This document shows, in pieces, positions 57,201-64,000 of a stretch of DNA of 64,000 bases (positions within the stretch are counted from its first letter, which is position 1; every line of letters begins with the position of its first letter). Source of the DNA: Hirundichthys speculiger. Lineage: Eukaryota; Chordata; Actinopteri; Beloniformes; Exocoetidae. The stretch lies in NCBI GenBank assembly GCA_018398805.1, contig JAGFBZ010000868.1, positions 236,918 through 300,917 on the forward strand, in the 5' to 3' direction. The position numbers and the translations under genes were made by a program. The notes beneath the pieces were generated by a model. That model saw nothing but the letters and a program-made list of their open reading frames with translations, was not told the origin of the DNA and did not search any database.

Positions 57201-59097
57201 GACATCTGCAGCGACAGCAGACATCTGCAGCGACAGCAGACATCTGCATCTGCAGCGACAGCAGACATCTGCAGCGACAGCAGACATCTGCAGCGACAGC
57301 AGACATCTGCATCTGCAGCGACAGCAGACATCTGCATCTGCAGCAACAGCAAACATCTGCAGCGACAGCAGACATCTGCAGCTACAGCAGACATCTGCAT
57401 CTGCAGCGACAGCAAACATCTGCAGCGACAGCAGACATCTGCATCTGCAGCGACAGCAGCGACACTGCAGCACAGCAGACATCTGCATCTGCCGCGCACA
57501 GCAGACATCTGCAGCGACAGCAGACATCTGCATCGCAGCGCGACAAGACATCTGTCTGCATCTGCAGCGACAGCAGACATCTGCAGCGACAGCAGACAGC
57601 TGCAGCACAGCAGACATCTGCATCATCTGCAGCGACAGCAGACATCTGCAGCGAGCAGCAGCATCTGCATCTGCGACAGCAGACATCTGCATCTGCAGCG
57701 ACAGCAGCACATCTGCAGCGACAGCAGACATCTGCAGACATCTGCAGCAGCAACAGCACAGCAGCAGACATCTGCAGCGACAGCAGACATCTGCATCTGC
57801 AGCGACAACAGACATCTGCAGCGACAGCAGACATCTGCAGCGGCAGCAGACATCTGCAGCTACAGCAGAGCATCTGCATCTGCAGCGACAACAGACATCT
57901 GCAGCGACAGCAGACATCTGCAGCGACAGCAGACATCTGCAGCGACAGCAGACATCTGCATCTGCAGCGACAGCAGACATCTGCAGCAGACATCTGCAGC
58001 AGACATCTGCCATCTGCAGCAACGACAGACATCTGCATCTGCAGCGACAGCAACATCTGCAGTGACAGCAGACATCTGCAGCGACAGCAGACATCTGCAG
58101 CGACAGCAGACATCTGCATCTGCAGCGACAGCAGACATCTGCATCTGCAGCGACAGCAGACATCTGCATCTGCAGCAGCAGACAGCGACATCTGCAGCGA
58201 CAGCAGACATCTGCATCTGCCGCGACAGCAGACATCTGCATCTGCAGACAGCAGACATCTGCATCTGCTGCATCTGCAGACATCTGCAACATCGCAGCAC
58301 AAGCAGACATCTGCATCTGCATCTCCACACAGACATCACGACCAGACAGCATCGCTGCGACAGCAGACATCTGCAGCGACAGCAGAATCTGCATCTGCTG
58401 CGACAGCAGACATCTGCATCTGCTGACAGCAGACATCTGCATCTGCTGTGACAGCAGACATCTGCAGCGACAGCAGACATCTGCATCTGCAGCAACAGCA
58501 GACATCTGCAGCCACAGCAGACATCTGCAGCTACAGCAGACATCTGCATCTGCAGCAACAGCAAACATCTGCAGCGACAGCAGACATCTGCAGCTACAGC
58601 AGACATCTGCATCTGCAGCGACAGCAGACATCTGCAGCGACAGCAGACATCTGCATCTGCAGCGACAACAGACATCTGCAGCGACAGCAGACATCTGCAT
58701 CTGCAGCGACAGCAGACATCTGCAGGGACAGCAGACATCTGCAGCGACAGCAGCATCTGCAGCGACAGCAGACACATCTGCAGCGACAGCAGACATCTGC
58801 AGCGACAGCAGACATCTGCAGCGACAGCAGACATCTGCAGCGACAGCAGACATCTGCATCTGCAGCGACAACAGACATCTGCAGCGACAGCAGACATCTG
58901 CAGTGACAGCAGACATCTGCAGCGACAGCAGACATCTGCAGCGACAGCAGACATCTGCAGCGACAGCAGACATCTGCAGCGACAGCAGACATCTGCATCT
59001 GCAGCGACAGCAGACATCTGCAGCGACAGCAGACATCTGCATCTGCCGCGACAGCAGACATCTGCAGCAACAGCGCAACAGCAGACATCTGCAGCTG
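54245..59097. repeat. 19/25-bp CAG-rich minisatellite, about 4.85 kb
   Basis: The core unit is GACAGCAGACATCTGCAGC (19 bp), with a frequent 25-bp variant carrying an extra ATCTGC, and many shortened units. Each unit holds GCAGACATCTGC (a GCAGA/TCTGC stem with CA loop) and the palindrome CTGCAG. The unit is not a multiple of 3 and has almost no stop codons in any frame, so all six frames are open for hundreds of codons (longest 1413 aa, + strand). I do not call a gene: there is no start context, no domain, and the frames are pure repeat. Confidence 0.98.
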
Positions 59098-59413
59098 GCT
59101 TCATTATATGTGGACTTTTTCATGATCACAGAACCTTGGTCCAGCTCTGTAGGTTACGTTCCAGAACTCTGTCACACATTAATCTTGAACAGTGTTCAAA
59201 GTTTTCTCCCACCCATCGTCGTTAGCGCAACTGTGTGTGTGCACTTCAACGTGGGAATCCTTGGCCTCAGTTTTTGTTTTTTTTTATTTTCCCAGAGTTG
59301 TTCTTTCATTGTATGTGTTATTAATTTGGGTTTTTGAAACCCTGAAGGATCCAGGCACCAGCTGATGTCACATTCCTGTCTTCTTCCAGCCGCTGGCCTC
59401 TGGTTTGATGTGT

Positions 59414-59419
59414 AATAAA
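59414..59419 (+). promoter_or_regulatory. AATAAA poly(A) signal (distal candidate)
   Basis: AATAAA within TGTGTAATAAACATGC, followed by a GT-rich downstream stretch (TGTGTGTGACATCTGT and CTGTCTGTGTCTTT). This is the usual layout of a real cleavage site. About 300 bp of unique-looking sequence lies between it and the end of the 19-bp minisatellite. It could end a long 3' UTR of the endophilin gene or belong to an unseen transcript. Confidence 0.5.
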
Positions 59420-60429
59420 CATGCATGTGTGTGACATCTGTATCACTGTCTGTGTCTTTAATCTGCACACACAACATCCATTGACGGGTGACTGCCCTCT
59501 AGCTAGAATTTATCGTTATTCAAATGTTGATCGTTTTCTTTGTTTCGGTTGAGTAGAAGCTGCCGTTTTAAAGGCACAAACCAGAAAAACCAGTAACACA
59601 GTGAGACTAAGATAAGTTTGTTACTCTCCAGTTTCCAGTGATTGTGTAAGATAATTTCCATATCCAGCTGCCAAATATTACTCGTCCTCCTGTGGTATTT
59701 TTTTTTTATGTGTGTACTGTAAGCCGTTAATGGTTATTTACAAGTGAAATAACCCCACAGCCCACAGGAAGAAGGGATGACTCAGAGATCCCCTGCTGTT
59801 ATTTTGATATTTTTATTCATATTCTACTAACCTCTAATTGTTACTTAGGCTCTTCCTTCATTTGTAAACTCAAGTGAAGGCTGCAGCTCAACACAAATAA
59901 CATGAGACGATGGCCTCGTTTGAGACCTGACTTGTTTATCCTGACGCAGTAGGACGTAGTTGAAAGACTACCGGAGCAACGTACAGGCTTAACATGAACA
60001 CTTAAAGGTAGGGTAAGCAGTTTCTGGTCAGTAAATCCTGTCCAGAAGCAATCAGGTCAGATTGTTCCATTATTCCAGTCAGACCAATGTTCTTCATTCA
60101 TGTGTACTGAAGGTTACATTGCTAAGCGGGACTAGAAGCAGGATCTAGTGCTGTCCACGCCGGGTTAAGTTCACATTTCCTACCTACATTTACCAGTGGA
60201 TTGAGTTTGGTGAGTTATGGTTTCAATCGTTTTCATACTTTGCGGTAAAGCAAAGTTACTGCCGTTCGCTACAGCTAACGTTGAACACAGTCAGAGCTAG
60301 CCAAAGCTCCGGTGAAAAACAGCTCCCGTTTGCTAGACGTTGGCGTCAAGCTTGTGCAGTTGACGGTAACAGAAAAGAAGAAACACAGGCTTCTTTCTAA
60401 TATCTCTGTAGTTGGTGAATCCATGTCAG
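59420..60429. other. intergenic or downstream flank, nothing recognised
   Basis: No ORF with family resemblance and no classified repeat. Confidence 0.4.
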
Positions 60430-61376
60430 GGATGTGTGAGTAGGGAACTGGTTCCTGTAGAGAACCGGTTCCTGTAGAGCAGTGGTCTTCAACCAGGGGT
60501 CCGTGACCCCTAGGGGGGCTGCGGAGGTACTGCAGGGGGTCCTCCAACTTCAAAAGAAATAAAGGCAATTTTAACCAAAATAATTTGAGAGTTAAAATAT
60601 ATGTATATATATATACAGGCAGTTCTAAATATATAACTGGCTGAAGTTAAACGTTTCATTGTTGGAAATAACAATAATAGAAAATATTGTCTCATACCAA
60701 CTTATAATAATAATAATGATAACGATATACATGAAAGTTTTATCAACCATACCATGTAGGCTAATAACCAGTCAGGAATTGGTTAATAAGGTGAATAAGC
60801 AGAATAAATACATCTAAAAGTGATATAAGCCAGGCTTAAATGTGACACATTAAAAAAAGGAGGGGGGGGGGATAAATTACAAGCAGGGTCCCTGGCTCTG
60901 TTTTTCTCTTATCCCAGGGTCCCTGGGCTAAAAAAGGTTAAAGACCCCTGCTGTAGAGAACCGGTTCCGTGTGTTTCAATTCCATGGAATTGTTTGGCAG
61001 TTTATCCAGCGATTCTCTTATCGATTCCAACCAGCACGAATCTACGTAATTTACGCAAGTTACGCACAGCAATTCCAGAAAGCCTTACGTGATTAAGTTA
61101 CGTCGGTTTAGCATGCGCATTGGAGTTGTAAACAACAATGGCGCCCACCAGTTCAACGCTCCAAAGTTTGGCTTCACTTCACCAAAGAAAGATGGCAACA
61201 AGGAACTAGCAGTCATTGTAAAGTGGAGATAACAGCGTCGGGAGGGAACACACTACATGCAGAAACATTTGAACACACAACATGTGATAACGAGTGTCGT
61301 GTTTTTGACGCTTCGGACTGATGGATCTCAACCCAGCAGCAGTAGCCAAGCTAAGATCACCTCTGGTAACTCTGGT
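60430..61376 (+). pseudogene. BED zinc-finger hAT remnant
   Basis: The left part has repeated GAACCGGTTCC motifs like hAT subterminal repeats. At 61140-61300, frames include KVWLHFTK, SSHCKVEITASGGN and THYMQKHLNTQHVITSV, a BED finger with Trp, Cys, and His-x4-His (KHLNTQH). It is broken by at least one frameshift and cut at 61376 by the tail of an L2-type LINE. It carries a nested hAT at 60480-60950. Confidence 0.7.
60480..60950. mobile_element. non-autonomous hAT nested in the BED-hAT remnant, 471 bp
   Basis: The ends CAGTGGTCTTCAACCAGGGG and the inverted CAGCAGGGGTCTTTAACC are flanked by a perfect 8-bp duplication CTGTAGAG (60472-60479 and 60951-60958). Confidence 0.95.
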
Positions 61377-63640
61377 AATTCAATTCAATTCAATTTTATT
61401 TATATAGCGTCTGTTACAATGACAATTGTCTCTAGGCGCTTTACAGAGACCCAGAGCATGACCCCTGAGCAAATATCATTAACTAAGATTATAATATTAA
61501 ATCCAATCAATGATAATGGTAGGTAAAAAAAACTAAAAAACTCCCACATAGGGAGAAAAAAAAAACCTTTAAGGCCAAACATGGCAAGGAAAAAACTCCA
61601 CTTTAAGAAGAAGAAACCTGAGCAGGACCTGGCTCATATGGGGGGGACCTTCCTGCCGAAGGCCAGCCGGGTAGAGAAAGAAAAGAGGGGAGAGAGGACA
61701 GAGAGAGGAGAGCACACAAATGACTAAATACAATGGCCATATAAACATAAACATAAACAGATGGAGGCAGCAGCACTGGGATGAGATGGCCAGAGGACCA
61801 GGTCACGATCACCACGCCAGTCGGCACCCAAACACAAGTGGAGGAGAACCCCGGGATGGACAGAGGATGGAACTGCAAGTCAGCATGAAAACCCAGGAAA
61901 CTCTGGCCTGCAAATACACAGAACGAAAAGGGGGCAAAAACAGCACAACAAACACAGGAAAGCAAAGAAAATGGAGCACAGTTTCAGTAACAGGGTGCTC
62001 CCAAATAATATAAATGAGCTGGAGGAGGGAGGAAGGAAGAAGAAAGGGAAGAAAAAGGAGAAAAGCAGTGGAGACACCACTCAGCAGGTCATGTTGGTGT
62101 CCCCCTGTAGCGTAGGCCTATAGCAGCATAACTATGATGAAGCTGTGATTAAGACGAGCTACTCTAGTCTTAGCTACTACAACTATAGTTATAACTATTA
62201 GCCCCTACACATTATAGTTTAGACTAACTGTAGGCTTTACTGAACAAAAACATTTTCAACTTAGTTTTAAAAATGGAGATGGTATCAGCCTCCTGAACCC
62301 AAACTGGTAGCTGGTTCCATAAAAAGGTGTCTGGTAGCAGAAGGCCCGTCCTCCAAACCTACTTTTAGATATTCTAGGAACGACGAGTAATCCTGCACTC
62401 TGAGAGCGGAGAGCTCTATTAGGAGCATAACATGCTATCAAGTCTTGTAATAACGCGGAGCTAGCCATTAAGGGCCTTATATGTGAGAAGCAGAATTTTA
62501 AACTCAATTCTAAATTTCACGGGAAGCCAATGGAGGGAGGCTAACACGGGAGAGATGTGATCTCGCTTACGGGATTCCTGTCAGCAACCTCGCTGCTGCG
62601 TTCTGGATCAGTTGGAGGCTATTCAGCGAGCTTTTCGGACATCCTACTAACAGCGCATTACAGTAATCCAGTCTAGAACTGACAAATGTGTGGATTAATT
62701 TTTCGGCATCACCTTGGGAGAGGATGCTCCTAATCTTGGCAATATTTCAGAGATGAAAAAAGGCAGTCTTGCAAACCTGATTAATATGCTGCTTAAATGA
62801 CATATCCTGATCAAAAATGACTCCAAGGTTTTTCACAGCTGTGCTGGAAGCCAGCGTAAACCCAGTTAATCCATTCCTCAGGTGTTTGGGACCAAAGACA
62901 ATAACCTCTGTTTTATCTGAATTTAGAAGCAAAAAGTTAGAGGACATCCAGGACTTAATGTCATTAAGACACCCTTGAAGTTTAGCCAAAGGTTTTGTTT
63001 CCTCTGGTTTCATAGATAAGTGCAGCTGCGTATCATCAGCGTAGCAATGAAAGTTTATGCCGTGGCTCTGGATAATTTTTCCCAAGGGCAACATGTATAA
63101 AGTGAAAAGGATTGGTGCCAGAACTGAACCCTGTGGGACGCCATAGCAGACCCTAGTCCGTGTAGAAGAAACGTCATTAACATGGACGAACTGGAACCTG
63201 TCAGATAGGTATGACTTAAACCAGCCTAATGCTTCTGCATTAGGCTGGTTCCAACAGTGTGCTCTAATCTGTGCAGCAAAAGCCTGTGATCAACGGTATC
63301 AAAAGCAGCACTGAGGTCCAGCAGAACAAGGACAGAAACTAATCCATTGTCTGAGGCCATGAGGAGGTCGTTGGAGACTAATCAATGCAGTTCGTGCTAT
63401 GATGAGTTCTAACCCTGACTGAAAGACCTCAAATAGTCATTTCTATGCAGGTGTTCTCCTAACTGGCTAGCAACTATTTTTTCCAGACTTTAGAGATAAA
63501 TGGAAGGTTGGATATGGTCTATAGTTTGCCAAGATGTCCGGGTCAAGGGATGGTTTCTTGAGCAAGGTTTAAACTGCAACTTTAAAAACTGTGGTACATA
63601 TCCTATTGTAAAGATAGGTTAATCTGATCCAAAATGATAT
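61377..63640 (-). mobile_element. L2-type LINE, 5'-truncated, with (GAATT)n tail
   Basis: Minus-strand element. The 3' end at low coordinates is AAAATTGAATTGAATTGAAT TACC after TATATAAAT. Then an about 850-bp 3' UTR (61377-62223), and the RT C-terminal two-thirds upstream. The insertion truncates the BED-hAT remnant. Confidence 0.85.
62224..63440 (-). pseudogene. L2-type LINE reverse transcriptase, 3' part
   Basis: Read on the minus strand, motifs appear in the right order across shifting frames. Motif A is VLVLLDLSAAFDTVDHRLLL (about 63330-63270); then a WFKSYLSDRFQFV-like block, the GVPQGSVL-type block as PTGFSSGTN/VPQGS (about 63140) and motif C YADDTQLHL (about 63030). Next come LLNSDKTEVIVFGPKH, LGVIFDQDMSFKQHINQVCK and IAKIRS..; the C-terminal end reads DTISIFKTKLKTFLF with TAG at 62226-62224. 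The longest intact frame is 62747-63094. The catalytic FD and YADD residues are kept, but indels and stops elsewhere make it inactive. Confidence 0.9.
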
Positions 63641-64000
63641 ACCAATAGAGGACTAACATCTTTGAGCAGCCAGGTTGGATGGATCAACAGAATAGATAGA
63701 ATAATATAGAAAGAAGCCTTTATGTCATTACACAGATGTCATGAGATTCAAGCTGCCCCATAAATGCACACAGGGTGAAGTATGTACAAAAAAAGATATG
63801 TATAAATATAAGTATGTACACAATACAAGATAAAACACAATATATAAAAAGAAAAAACCAGTAGGCAGAAACCTTGAAATAAGTAAGATTGTGAATATTA
63901 TACATGCATCAGTGGGGAGTCAATGATTTGTAATACTGATACTCTGGTGGTATAGGTAAAGTGACATGTGAAAATAGCAGCATTCAGTAATAAATATTGG
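63641..64000. other. possible retroelement 3' tail region
   Basis: From about 63690, AGAATAATATAGAAAGAAGC CTTTATGTCATTACACAGAT resembles the inverted 3' end of fish LINEs (AATAAAGGC...TATTCTAT). No coding remnant is visible before the window ends. Confidence 0.35.

Noticed and set aside
54185..58426. Very long + strand open frame (1413 codons) and long overlapping frames on both strands
   Set aside because: They come from a 19-bp unit without stop codons. All six frames are open, the unit is not a codon multiple, and the start lies in flanking sequence without coding character.

Overview
The window looks like teleost fish nuclear DNA. It is mostly non-coding and dominated by fish-type mobile elements: Tc1/mariner, many non-autonomous hAT elements, pogo/Tigger-like pieces, a probable piggyBac remnant, and CR1/Rex-, L2- and RTE-type LINEs. 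It also carries AT-rich microsatellites and four kilobase-scale minisatellites. One host gene can be supported. It is a + strand endophilin-B gene (best match sh3glb2) whose 5' exons lie upstream of the window. Five coding exons are visible: a 24-nt microexon at 6945, exons at 7056 and 8394 that finish the BAR domain, an SH3 exon at 47389 and the terminal exon at 52579 with its stop at 52684-52686. All junctions have AG/GT ends and compatible phases. The rest of the gene is one very large intron (8495-47388) filled with repeats.

Layout. 1-6944: upstream intron with a probable piggyBac remnant, a small hAT fragment, a two-frame transmembrane/coiled-coil ORF inside an element with a (TGATTC)n tail, a fold-back element with about 250-290-bp arms (4744-5622), a microsatellite and a Tigger-like element. 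6945-8494: exons and short introns. 8495-21182: hAT elements, a LINE remnant and a full-length but frameshifted Tc1 element, with nested insertions. 21243-25346: a 24-bp minisatellite. 25347-34590: L2- and RTE-type LINE fragments, a ZMYM1-like hAT relic and nested hAT copies, then about 3 kb of unrecognised intron. 34590-38245: a GGT/TGG-rich minisatellite. 38246-44620: small hAT and Tc1 elements, a second Tc1 relic, and a LINE 3' end carrying a hAT. 44628-47000: a 22-bp minisatellite split by a hAT. 47001-53108: SH3 exons, LINE and hAT (BED-finger) relics, terminal exon and proximal poly(A) signal. 54245-59097: a 19-bp minisatellite, followed by a second good poly(A) signal at 59414. 59420-64000: BED-type hAT relic with a nested hAT, and an L2-type reverse-transcriptase pseudogene on the minus strand.

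The gene would encode a BAR-SH3 membrane-curvature protein. Most of the remaining sequence is a layered record of insertions. Six nested or minisatellite-interrupting insertions keep perfect 8-bp target duplications (19715, 29918, 30244, 45988, 60480, plus the intronic 8867), so insertion order can be read directly. No CRISPR array, rRNA or tRNA gene, or bacterial or phage module was seen. The very long ORFs come from stop-free minisatellite units and are not called as genes.
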